NCBI RefSeq assembly: GCF_000175935.2
Contig: NC_014841.1
Location: 254,112 to 318,111 of the forward strand
Source: Pantoea sp. At-9b
Lineage (GTDB): Bacteria > Pseudomonadota > Gammaproteobacteria > Enterobacterales > Enterobacteriaceae
Reading direction: 5' to 3'
Length of the DNA stretch: 64,000 bases
This document shows, one piece after another, positions 8,410 to 15,881 of the stretch. The position numbers and the translations under genes were made by a program. How positions within the stretch are numbered: the stretch's first letter is position 1; each line of letters begins with the position of its first letter. Under the pieces are notes generated by a model, which ran no database searches, was not told where the DNA came from, and saw nothing but the letters and a program-made list of their open reading frames with translations.

Positions 8410-8440
8410 TATTCATCTCTGATAAACACTGGAGAAAACA

Positions 8441-9268
8441 ATGAAAGACGTGATTGTTGTTATAGGCAGTGGATCTATTGCTCAGGCTATTGCACGTCGG
8501 GTTAGTATTGGTAAGCATATTTTATTGGCTGATATTAAACCTGAAATAGCAGAAGCAGTCGAACATACGTTATCACGTGCCGGGTTTGAAGTAAGTACCA
8601 CGCTTGTTGATGTCAGTTCACGCGAATCCGTGCAAAATTTAGTAAAAGAAGCCTGCCATATTGGTGATGTAAAAGGTGTTATTCATACAGCCGGACTGTC
8701 TCCCTCTCAGGCGAAAGCGCAGGACATTATTCGAGTTGATTTATACGGTACGGCCATACTGTTTGAAGAGTTTGGCAACGTCATTGCGCCAGGTGGGTCA
8801 GCCGTTGTGATTGGTTCTCAGTCCAGCCACCGACTGAATGTTGATGCTTTCACACAAGCACAAGCGGATGCTCTGGCGACACTTGAGCCCGAGACGCTGC
8901 TCGAACTACCGTGGGTTAAGGAGGTTAATGATAGCCTGTACGCTTACCAGCTTTCCAAGCGAGGTAATGCTTTGCGCGTGATGGCTGAAGCAGTGAAGTG
9001 GGGAAAACGTGGAGCCAGAATAAACTGCATCAGCGCCGGGATTGTATACACACCGCTGGCCTATGATGAGCTGAATAGTGTTGACCGTGGTGCATTTTAC
9101 CGGAATATGCTGGCTAAATCTCCTGCAGGTCGTGGCGGTACGCCTGATGAAATAGGTGCACTTGCTGAGTTTCTTTTTGGGCCGAATGGCACCTATATCA
9201 GCGGCAGCGATATATTAATCGATGGTGGTACGACGGCCTCGTATAAATATGGTGAGTTAAGACCGTAA
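8441..9268 (+). CDS. Short-chain dehydrogenase/reductase
   Basis: A 275-residue SDR. The nucleotide-binding loop is atypical (VIGSGSIAQAIARRV instead of TGxxxGIG). The catalytic YQLSK (YxxxK) and the preceding serine strand VVIGSQSS are present. The C-terminal GTYISGSDILIDGG is the usual SDR ending. The RBS is GGAGAAAAC. It is the last gene of the LysR-linked operon and lies 22 bp before the end of the convergent tnpR. It probably carries out an oxidation or reduction step related to the iron alcohol dehydrogenase; the substrate is unknown. Confidence 0.87.
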   Translation: MKDVIVVIGSGSIAQAIARRVSIGKHILLADIKPEIAEAVEHTLSRAGFEVSTTLVDVSSRESVQNLVKEACHIGDVKGVIHTAGLSPSQAKAQDIIRVDLYGTAILFEEFGNVIAPGGSAVVIGSQSSHRLNVDAFTQAQADALATLEPETLLELPWVKEVNDSLYAYQLSKRGNALRVMAEAVKWGKRGARINCISAGIVYTPLAYDELNSVDRGAFYRNMLAKSPAGRGGTPDEIGALAEFLFGPNGTYISGSDILIDGGTTASYKYGELRP

Positions 9269-9290
9269 AAGCCCGTTGTGTTAAACAGAA

Positions 9291-9878
9291 CTAACAGTCT
9301 GAATATCTGGCAGCTTTTACTCTGAGAATAGTCTGTCGCGTGGTATTGAATTCACGAGCCACCGCACTCACAGTCACCCCTGTACTGAGTCGTTCCAGGA
9401 CTAATTGCTTCTGGTCATCATTCAGTACGGAGGGACGTCCAAATCGTTTCCCTGATGCTTTTGCCCGTGCAATTCCAGAATGTGTTCTCTCAATGAGCAG
9501 ATCGCGCTCAAACTCTGCAACCGCCGAGATCACCTGCATGGTCATTTTCCCGGCAGGGCTGGTGAGGTCGACACCGCCCAGCGCCAGACAGTGAACCCGA
9601 ATTTCAGAATCTGCCAGCAGTTCAACTGTCTTTCTGATGTCCATTGCATTGCGTCCGAGACGATCTAGTTTGGTGACAATCAACACATCGCCATTTTCCA
9701 TGCGGTTAAGCAGTCTGGTAAAACCAGGACGTTCACTGGCGGCAACCGAACCGCTGATATGCTCTTCAATCAGTCGCTGGGGTCTGATGGTAAAACCCGC
9801 CACTTCAATTTCACGACGCTGGTTCTCTGTTGTCTGTTCAAGGGTGGATACGCGGCAGTAGGCAAAAACCCGTGACAT
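9291..9878 (-). CDS. tnpR: Tn3-family resolvase (serine recombinase)
   Basis: A 195-residue serine recombinase that resolves transposition cointegrates at the res region. The catalytic serine is in YCRVST (Ser11). The resolvase block [12 protein letters not shown], the long E-helix region ([36 protein letters not shown]) and a C-terminal helix-turn-helix ([17 protein letters not shown]) are all intact. It is divergent from tnpA across 160 bp, the Tn3-subgroup arrangement. It should still be able to resolve cointegrates even though tnpA is damaged. Confidence 0.95.
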   Translation of the reverse strand: MSRVFAYCRVSTLEQTTENQRREIEVAGFTIRPQRLIEEHISGSVAASERPGFTRLLNRMENGDVLIVTKLDRLGRNAMDIRKTVELLADSEIRVHCLALGGVDLTSPAGKMTMQVISAVAEFERDLLIERTHSGIARAKASGKRFGRPSVLNDDQKQLVLERLSTGVTVSAVAREFNTTRQTILRVKAARYSDC

Positions 9879-10038
9879 ATTGCAAATTTCCGTACGAAAT
9901 GGATGTACGAATTATAATGTATGTCCGAAATTAATTTAACTTACTTTCGGACATATTATTCGATTGCTGTACGAAACCGGTCAGTTTCGGTCACAGTCAA
10001 TCCATAACATATGGAAACTATACGCGAGGGAAGCATTT
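9879..10038. promoter_or_regulatory. Putative res site and divergent tnpR/tnpA promoters
   Basis: This 160-bp interval holds several copies of a TTTCGKAC/GTACGAAA-like half-site: TTTCCGTACGAAA near 9888, GTACGAATTATAATGTATG near 9914, and the pair TGTCCGAAA and TTTCGGACA about 14 bp apart near 9924-9955, then GTACGAAA near 9969 and GTTTCGGTC near 9982. Arrays of inverted half-sites between divergent tnpR and tnpA are the normal position of res subsites I-III. The exact subsite limits are inferred. Confidence 0.7.
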
Positions 10039-12893
10039 ATGCCACGGCGACAGATACTGAGCAGTGAAGAGCAGGATCGCTTACTTGTTATACCAGATGA
10101 GGAAATTATTCTGACCCGAATGTGTTTTCTGAATGAACAGGATATTGCACTCATTAATAAGCACCGTCGGCCAGCTAATCGCCTGGGTTTTGCGGTATTA
10201 CTCTGTTACCTGCGCGGGCCAGGATTTAGTCCTGACAAAAGTAATTTCCCTCACAGTGGCGTCGTATCCAGAGTCGCTTCCCGACTGAAAATACAGCCTG
10301 ATTTATGGCATGAATATGCATCCAGAGAGCAAACCCGCTGGGAACACCTGTCCGAACTTTATCGCTACCTTAAATTATCTCCATTCAGCCGGACACTGCA
10401 AAAAGGCTGTATCCGGCATCTGCACCCTTATGCGATGCGAACTGACAAAGGGTTTATGCTGGCGGAAGAAATGCTCAGTTGGCTGCATAACAATAATGTT
10501 ATTTTCCCTTCTGTTGATGTGATCGAACGGACGCTTGCCGAAGTCGTCACGCTCGCTGACAGAGCCGTATTTTCGGCACTTGTCGCGCAACTGGAAACGC
10601 AGCATAAATCAGCTCTCGATAGCCTGCTCATATCAGAGGGTGAACAACCTACCCGACTCGCTTGGCTACTTCAGCCTCCGGGTAAAATCAACGGTAAAAA
10701 TGTGCTGCAACATATCGATCGGCTTAATTCTATCGCCGCACTGGGATTGCCTGATGGTATTGCGCTTTCCGTTCACCAGAACAGGTTGCTCAAACTGGCA
10801 CGTGAGGGCCGGAAAATGAGCAGTAGAGATCTGGCAAAATTTACCGATGTCAGGCGTTACGCTACGCTGGTTTGTGTCATTCAGGAAGCTCGGGCCACAC
10901 TGACTGACGAAGTTATAGAACTGCACGAACGTATTCTGGGTAGCCTGTTCAGCCGCGCAAAACGCACACAGGCCGAACGGCTCCAGCAAACGGGAAAGCT
11001 AATTCAGAGTAAGCTGAAGCAGTATGCTTCCGTCGGGCAGGCATTGCTTAACGCCAGAGAATCCGGTGAAGATCCCTGGCTCGCAATAGAAGACGTCCTT
11101 CCCTGGCAGGAGTTCATCAGCAGCGTGGAAGAAACGCGATTTTTGTCCCGTAAAGGCAATTTTGACCCGCTTCACCTGATCACCGAAAAATACAGTACGC
11201 TTCGAAAATATGCCCCGCGAATGTTGTCAGTATTACAGTTCGTGGCGGCACCTGCGGCGCAAGCGCTTAGCGATGCTCTTGAGACTACAAGGGAAATCTA
11301 CCGTAAGCAGCTCCGTAAAGTTCCGCCCGAAGCGCCAATAGGTTTTATCCCTGAAAGCTGGCGGAAACTGGTGCTCACGCCTTCAGGTATCGACCGCAAG
11401 TATTATGAGTTTTGCGTACTGAATGAGCTTAAGGGAGCGTTACGTTCCGGTGATATCTGGGTAAAAGGCTCGCGACGATACAGAAATTTTGATGATTATC
11501 TCATCCCGGTCACTGAGTTTGAGAAATCCCGACATAATGACCAGTTACAGCTGGCCGTTCAGACCGATTGCCAGGCATATATTCAGACCCGTATGACACT
11601 TCTCGCATCGCGTCTGGAAGAAGTTAACGCGATGGCTCTTGCTGGTGATTTGCCAGATGTTGATATCTCAGATAAAGGTGTGAAAATCACTCCGCTGGAG
11701 AACAGCGTTCCTTCAGGTGTTTCACCCTTTGCCGATTTGGTTTATGGCATGCTCCCCCATCCGAAAATTACGGAGATACTGGAAGAAGTAGACAGCTGGA
11801 CGGGTTTTACACGTCACTTCGCACATCTCAAAAATAATAACGTCAGGCCAAAAGACGGAAGGCTGTTGCTGACCACCATTCTGGCCGACGGCATCAATCT
11901 GGGGCTGACAAAAATGGCAGAGTCCTGCCCTGGTGCAACAAAATCGTCACTCGAAGGCATTCAGGCATGGTACATCCGTGATGAAACCTATTCAGCGGCG
12001 CTGGCTGAGCTGGTCAACGCCCAGAAAGCCCGACCTCTGGCCGCATTCTGGGGCGACGGGAAAACATCGTCGTCAGACGGGCAGAACTTTCGGGTTGGCA
12101 GTCATGGGCGTTATGCAGGCCAGGTCAATCTTAAATATGGGCAGGAGCCGGGCGTGCAGATTTATACGCACATCTCAGACCAATATAGTCCGTTCTACGC
12201 CAAAGTGATCAGTCGGGTGCGCGACTCAACCCACGTGCTTGATGGTCTGCTGTACCATGAAAGCGAGCTGGAAATTACCGAGCATTACACCGATACAGCA
12301 GGATTCACTGAGCATGTTTTCGCCCTGATGCATCTGCTGGGCTTCGCTTTTGCGCCAAGGATCCGTGACCTTCATGATAAGAGGCTGTTTATTCATGGAA
12401 AGGTCGAGCGGTATCCGGGGCTTCAGTCCGTCATATCAACTACCAGCCTGAATATCAAAGACATTGAGGCTCACTGGGATGAGGTATTGCGCCTGGCAGC
12501 TTCGATTAAACAAGGGACTGTCACCGCATCGCTGATGATAAAAAAGTTAGCCAGTTATCCAAAACAGAATGGACTTGCCAAAGCACTGAGAGAAATTGGC
12601 CGCATCGAGCGGACATTGTTTATGCTGGACTGGTTCCGTGATCCTGGCCTGCGACGACGCGTACAGGCTGGGCTGAATAGGGGTGAGGCCCGTAATGCTC
12701 TTGCGCGAGCGGTATTCATGCACCGGCTGGGTGAAATCAGGGATCGTGGGCTGGAGAATCAGAGTTATCGCGCCAGTGGGCTGACGTTACTGACAGCGGA
12801 GATTACGTCTGGCGTAATAATCTTAAACTGGGGGCCGGAAAATACCGGTCATTACGCACTGTTGATACTGAATTGTACAAAAAGCAGTCTTAG
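10039..12893 (+). pseudogene. tnpA: Tn3-family transposase, internally deleted and frameshifted
   Basis: I start it at the ATG at 10039 (MPRRQILSSEE, the family's usual N-terminus, after GAGGGA); a longer frame opens at 9964. The protein follows the Tn3 transposase pattern throughout, including the catalytic-core blocks LADGINLGLTKMAE, WGDGKTSSSDGQ and HYTDTAGFTEHVFALMHLLGFAFAPRIRDL. After ASGLTLLTA (about 12798) the frame leaves homology. The expected C-terminal block GDYVWRNNLKLGAGKYRSLRT resumes at once in the +2 frame and ends at TAG 12891-12893, inside the right inverted repeat. About 45 residues normally found between the two blocks (the LWNTVYL...SPLGWEHINL region) are missing. The open frame runs on to 13134 as an artefact. 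Probably non-functional. Confidence 0.92.
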
Positions 12894-12926
12894 CGTGGGA
12901 TATTTTCCGTTTTCCATGCGGACCCC
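12889..12926 (-). repeat. Right terminal inverted repeat (IRR), 38 bp
   Basis: The plus strand reads CTTAGCGTGGGATATTTTCC onward and ends GCGGACCCC. It is the inverted partner of 2632-2669 with 3 differences. It overlaps the original tnpA stop codon by 5 bp. Confidence 0.93.
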
Positions 12927-12931
12927 TAAAC
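12927..12931. repeat. Target site duplication, right copy (TAAAC)
   Basis: These bases are identical to the five directly outside the left inverted repeat (2627-2631). Confidence 0.9.
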
Positions 12932-13469
12932 GTACAATAATTTCCGATATCCAAACGGATCCTTCGTGCATATTAGTTACATCATACATTTGCTTCAAAA
13001 AAACCACATCGGCCTGCGGCCCAACACCAGTCAAGCAACAATACCGGCGAGTTTCAGGTTGCTCCTCTACCCAGCCTGTGAGGCATGATGGCGAAGTGAT
13101 TTTGAGCAAGCACCCTTTTGTTTGTTGTAACTAATTCATTATCGGCGTGCACGTTACCACTCTCCCTGCCACCGCTAATTATTAATGAGAAAACTTAACC
13201 CATAATGGTTAAACCATTGGCATATGCCCCCCTTCATTAATACCTGATAGCATGAATATTTATTAAATTTAAAAAAAGCCCATTTCCGGGTCAGATATGG
13301 GCGAAGATCACTTCTTTTATTTTATATTTTTACTAGTATTTCCCTGGCGCTGCATTTGTTAACTGCAAGTATGCTGTTTTAATACAGATATGAAAGGTTG
13401 ACTTCAGGTAGGGTCACTTTTATGTAGGGTAAGTTTTATGTAGTATCAGTCAATGGAGAGACGACACTG
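12932..13469. other. Non-coding stretch after the transposon
   Basis: No supported gene; the plus-strand frame to 13134 is only the run-on of the frameshifted tnpA. It holds an AATGGTT-A-AACCATT palindrome (13204-13218), a minus-strand terminator-like hairpin (13271-13302) and AT-rich DNA before the PAS-LuxR gene at 13470. Confidence 0.6.
13271..13302 (-). terminator. Intrinsic terminator reading leftward, no gene in front
   Basis: On the minus strand a GCCCAT...ATGGGC stem is followed directly by seven T. The genes to its right at 13470-14805 are on the plus strand, so any transcript it ends must start between about 13302 and 13469, or be antisense to the PAS-LuxR genes. Confidence 0.6.
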
Positions 13470-14153
13470 ATGAGTACATTATCGATACCGAAAAGTTTGA
13501 TTCAGATGTTTGAGAATGACACGGTGGTAGGTTGGGCGATAAAAGACAGGACATCAAAGTTTGTTTATGTCAATAAAGCCTTTAAGATCTGGCAAACAAT
13601 CTCTACCACATATGATTACGAGGGTTTGAAAATTCATGATGTTCCCGTCCCTGTCGCTGAGTTTGCAGATATATTCGAGCAGCAGGAACGATTTGTCGAA
13701 AGTTCCGGGACGGTTTTAAGAGCGATCACCACCCATATACAGGGGCGGGAAAAAATAATGCAACCTGTTTATAATATACAGGAACCCCTTTATGATGAAA
13801 ATGGTTTATGCATAGGCACTGTCATCAGTGTAAGGCATGTGAATATTCTTACCCCCACATCATTATTAAACGGAAAGTTGAATCAACATGCGACTTTTCA
13901 GACGCCCTCCGAACTTTTTACCGAAAAGGAGTGGGAAGTGATGTATTTATTGCTATGCAATCTCAGTCTTAAAGAGATAAGTAATGTTCTTGGCATTTCC
14001 GTTGATGCCGTCAATGGCAGACTACGCAGCTCATTCAAAAAGACGGGGGTCAACTCATCAACCGCATTAGTTGATTTTTGCAGAACCAACCGGTTTGATA
14101 ATTATATACCCCAGTTTTTTCTTAAAAAAGGACATATCGTAATAACCGGTTGA
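13470..14153 (+). CDS. PAS-LuxR transcriptional regulator, copy 1
   Basis: A 227-residue protein. The N-terminal PAS-like sensor fold (about 12-125: VVGWAIKDRTSKFVYVNKAF ... YDENGLCIGTVISVRHV) is joined to a C-terminal LuxR/GerE helix-turn-helix (about 148-205: FTEKEWEVMYLLLCNLSLKEISNVLGISVDAVNGRLRSSFKKTG). The RBS is GGAGAG. It is followed after 4 bp by a diverged paralogue with the same layout and the same tail (NYIPQFFLKKGHIVI). It probably senses a small ligand or redox state and controls nearby genes; the targets are unknown. It is AT-rich compared with the catabolic regions. Confidence 0.85.
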   Translation: MSTLSIPKSLIQMFENDTVVGWAIKDRTSKFVYVNKAFKIWQTISTTYDYEGLKIHDVPVPVAEFADIFEQQERFVESSGTVLRAITTHIQGREKIMQPVYNIQEPLYDENGLCIGTVISVRHVNILTPTSLLNGKLNQHATFQTPSELFTEKEWEVMYLLLCNLSLKEISNVLGISVDAVNGRLRSSFKKTGVNSSTALVDFCRTNRFDNYIPQFFLKKGHIVITG

Positions 14154-14157
14154 AAAA

Positions 14158-14805
14158 ATGGAATTTTACTTTAAAAACTCACTACTGGGTTGGGCTGTCA
14201 AAGACAGCTCATCCCGATATGTTTATGCAAATGATAAGGCATGCAAATACTTCAACATTCCTGCTGGGAAAATAAAGGGGTGTTCAGACAGAGACTTATT
14301 AGATGATCTCGATAGCGTTTATGAAAACATAATACTTGACGACCAGAAAATCACCAGTACAGGAAGGATGAGTATCGTCATGAAAATATTGAGTTATGGT
14401 GGCAGTGACGAGCTAAAAGCGTACAGGGTCGAAAAACGACGCTGGTGTTTCAGGGATGGTTCCCCTGGAATAATTTGTAGTTATATTGAGCTGGCAAATG
14501 TTTATTTTTCGACTTTTATCACACATTCCAGTCGAAGATCGCTGGTATTCACTAAGCCATCAGATTTTTTCACCGACCGGGAGTGGGAGGTTATCCTGTT
14601 ATTATTTTGTTCAGTCAAACAGCCTATAATGTCTAATATCCTTGGCATTAGCACTTTTACGTTGAGAAACCGGATAATACGTTGTTGCCAAAAAGCGGGC
14701 GTCCTGAATATTTCAAGCCTACTCCAGTACTGCTATTGCCAAGGGTGGGATAATTATATCCCACCCTATTTCTTAAATAAGCGATATTTGGTCATTGATC
14801 AATGA
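14158..14805 (+). CDS. PAS-LuxR transcriptional regulator, copy 2
   Basis: A 215-residue paralogue of the preceding gene: PAS-like segment LLGWAVKDSSSRYVYANDKAC at the N-terminus, LuxR-type helix-turn-helix (FTDREWEVILLLFCSVKQPIMSNILGISTFTLRNRIIRC) and the shared C-terminal NYIPPYFLNKRYLVI. The recognition helix differs from copy 1 (STFTLRNR against SVDAVNGR), which suggests different DNA targets. It begins 4 bp after the copy 1 stop with no clear RBS, so translation is probably coupled. The pair looks like a tandem duplication that has diverged. Confidence 0.82.
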   Translation: MEFYFKNSLLGWAVKDSSSRYVYANDKACKYFNIPAGKIKGCSDRDLLDDLDSVYENIILDDQKITSTGRMSIVMKILSYGGSDELKAYRVEKRRWCFRDGSPGIICSYIELANVYFSTFITHSSRRSLVFTKPSDFFTDREWEVILLLFCSVKQPIMSNILGISTFTLRNRIIRCCQKAGVLNISSLLQYCYCQGWDNYIPPYFLNKRYLVIDQ

Positions 14806-14814
14806 GAGGTGAAC

Positions 14815-15013
14815 ATGGCCAAAACGGGACCCGCAGGAAGAACCATGATAAGACAGCTTAGCTGCCATCCCAGTGCGCCAACTTGAGGAGCGGGTCAGGC
14901 GCTATCATCGCTTCAGTCTGGAGATTATTTTCTGGTTGATCATCTCGTTGCTGGCCGTACCGTTGGCTGTGGCCTACTTCATACGCCAGCCCGGTGCTTC
15001 GCCTCAAGCATAG
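14815..15013 (+). pseudogene. Small membrane protein, frameshifted
   Basis: A strong RBS (GAGAGGTGAAC) precedes the ATG at 14815, but that frame ends after 23 codons (MAKTGPAGRTMIRQL...). A +1 step near the CTTAGCT at about 14860 joins it to an open frame that reads AAIPVRQLEERVRRYHRF, then a single hydrophobic helix (LEIIFWLIISLLAVPLAVAYF), and ends at TAG 15013. The joined product would be about 65 residues with one membrane segment. The total length of 199 bp fits a single extra base. Whether this is a mutation, a sequencing error or programmed frameshifting cannot be told from the sequence. I do not recognise the family. Confidence 0.6.
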
Positions 15014-15018
15014 TTTTA

Positions 15019-15044
15019 GCAAAAAGTAATCGATTACTTTTTGC
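15019..15044. promoter_or_regulatory. 26-bp perfect palindrome before the MarA-like gene
   Basis: The half-sequence GCAAAAAGTAATC is followed directly by its exact reverse complement. It lies 51 bp upstream of the TTG start of the AraC-type gene. It may be an operator for a dimeric regulator or a weak terminator of the preceding small gene. Confidence 0.55.
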
Positions 15045-15094
15045 CTGAAAGACATTATGATTACGATGAAGCACAACCAGGAGGAAAACAGATT

Positions 15095-15424
15095 TTGCCT
15101 CGCAGAGAACAAATCATCGAAGATCTGACGCACTGGATTGACCTGAATTTGCATGCCGTACATAGCATCGAGGACGTTGCCGCTCGTTCAGGCTATTCCA
15201 GATGGCATATCCAGCATATGTTCAAGCAAGTCAATCGTGTCTCGATCCTGGCTTATGTCCGCCAGCGTCGTCTTGAAAGGGCTGCCAAAGATCTCACAGA
15301 AGGCCAGGAGAGTATTTCTGCCATCGCTTTACGGCACGGTTTTGGTTCGCAGCAGGCCTTCAGCAGAGCGTTTATAAAATGGCAGAAGATGAAGCCATCA
15401 ACCTTTCGCTCCTGCGCAAGGTAA
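15095..15424 (+). CDS. MarA/SoxS/Rob-like AraC-family activator
   Basis: A 109-residue two-helix-turn-helix activator similar in size to SoxS (107) and MarA (127). HTH1 is SIEDVAARSGYSRWHIQHMFKQV and HTH2 is ISAIALRHGFGSQQAFSRAFIKW. It has no ligand domain, so its activity is probably set by its level. I chose the TTG at 15095 because AGGAGGA (15079-15085) sits 9 nt upstream; a longer TTG-started frame opens at 15041. Homologues switch on efflux and stress genes. The DUF1471 gene 160 bp downstream, of a family often in MarA/SoxS-type stress regulons, is a plausible target. Confidence 0.87.
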   Translation: MPRREQIIEDLTHWIDLNLHAVHSIEDVAARSGYSRWHIQHMFKQVNRVSILAYVRQRRLERAAKDLTEGQESISAIALRHGFGSQQAFSRAFIKWQKMKPSTFRSCAR

Positions 15425-15584
15425 ACCCTCTCCCGAAAGCATCATTGGCGGTTCCTATCACCGTGATAGTTAGCATGATCACAGTATCAGCATTTATTGT
15501 TAACTTGCTAATGGTAACAATGGTTATCATTTATTCCATCGGAGGCGCATCGCTTCCCACCCAAACAAACGAAGGAATAAGACC

Positions 15585-15800
15585 ATGAAAACTATCAAAG
15601 CATTATCAATCGCTGCTGTTGCTGCTCTGTCACTGATGTCTGCTGCAAGTTTCGCACAGAGCGTATCCGTTACTGCCTCAACCCTGGACAGTGCAGAAGC
15701 TAAAATCGCGGCGCAGGCACAGCAGCAAGGTGCTCAATACAAAATCACCGAAGCGAATACCAACAACCGTGTTCACATGACGGCTGAACTCTACAAATAA
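15585..15800 (+). CDS. DUF1471 (YhcN/BhsA-like) periplasmic protein
   Basis: A 71-residue secreted protein. It has a clear signal peptide (MKTIKALSIAAVAALSLMSAASFA, cleavage after SFA-Q) and a short mature domain VSVTASTLDSAEAKIAAQAQQQGAQYKITEANTNNRVHMTAELYK. The GAxxYxIxxA pattern and the C-terminal TAELYK are typical of the DUF1471 family of small stress-induced periplasmic proteins (BhsA, McbA, YhcN). It ends in a strong terminator. Expression under acid, oxidative or biofilm stress is expected from the family, not seen in the sequence. Confidence 0.9.
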   Translation: MKTIKALSIAAVAALSLMSAASFAQSVSVTASTLDSAEAKIAAQAQQQGAQYKITEANTNNRVHMTAELYK

Positions 15801-15830
15801 CAGCGAGTCGCAATACGTTGTAACAGCAAT

Positions 15831-15855
15831 GGCCGCCCTCAAGGGGCGGCCTTTT
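15831..15855 (+). terminator. Intrinsic terminator after the DUF1471 gene
   Basis: GGCCGCCC and GGGCGGCC form a strong GC-rich stem, followed by TTTTCGTTT. Confidence 0.88.
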
Positions 15856-15881
15856 CGTTTAAGTATGTCTGACAGCGCAAA

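Larger units (their letters stand above)
2632..12926. mobile_element. Complete Tn3-family transposon with efflux/redox cargo
   Basis: Both ends carry 38-bp inverted repeats that start with GGGG and end with TAAG (2632-2669 and 12889-12926), differing at only 3 positions. TAAAC flanks the element on both sides (2627-2631 and 12927-12931), the 5-bp duplication typical of Tn3-family insertion. Inside are divergent tnpR and tnpA genes at the right end and about 6.6 kb of cargo: two reductases of the extended/short-chain type, a DHA2 transporter, a LysR regulator, an acetyltransferase, a SnoaL-like protein and an iron-dependent alcohol dehydrogenase. The cargo is visibly more AT-rich than the catabolic regions after 21 kb. 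The tnpA gene is damaged, so movement would need a transposase supplied in trans. Confidence 0.93.

Noticed and set aside
12852..13109. 85-residue minus-strand frame across the transposon end
   Set aside because: It spans the inverted repeat and the target duplication, so it cannot be an old gene.
9964..13134. A single intact 1056-residue transposase
   Set aside because: The last 120 residues have no transposase character. The true C-terminal block lies in another frame and ends at 12893, inside the inverted repeat.
14855..14870. Programmed +1 frameshift at CTT AGC
   Set aside because: The context only resembles known CTT-N slippage sites. No conservation is available, so a plain mutation is more likely and I list it as a pseudogene.
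15379..15588. 69-residue frame between the MarA-like and DUF1471 genes
   Set aside because: It starts inside the activator gene in another frame, lacks an RBS, and is low-complexity hydrophobic intergenic sequence.
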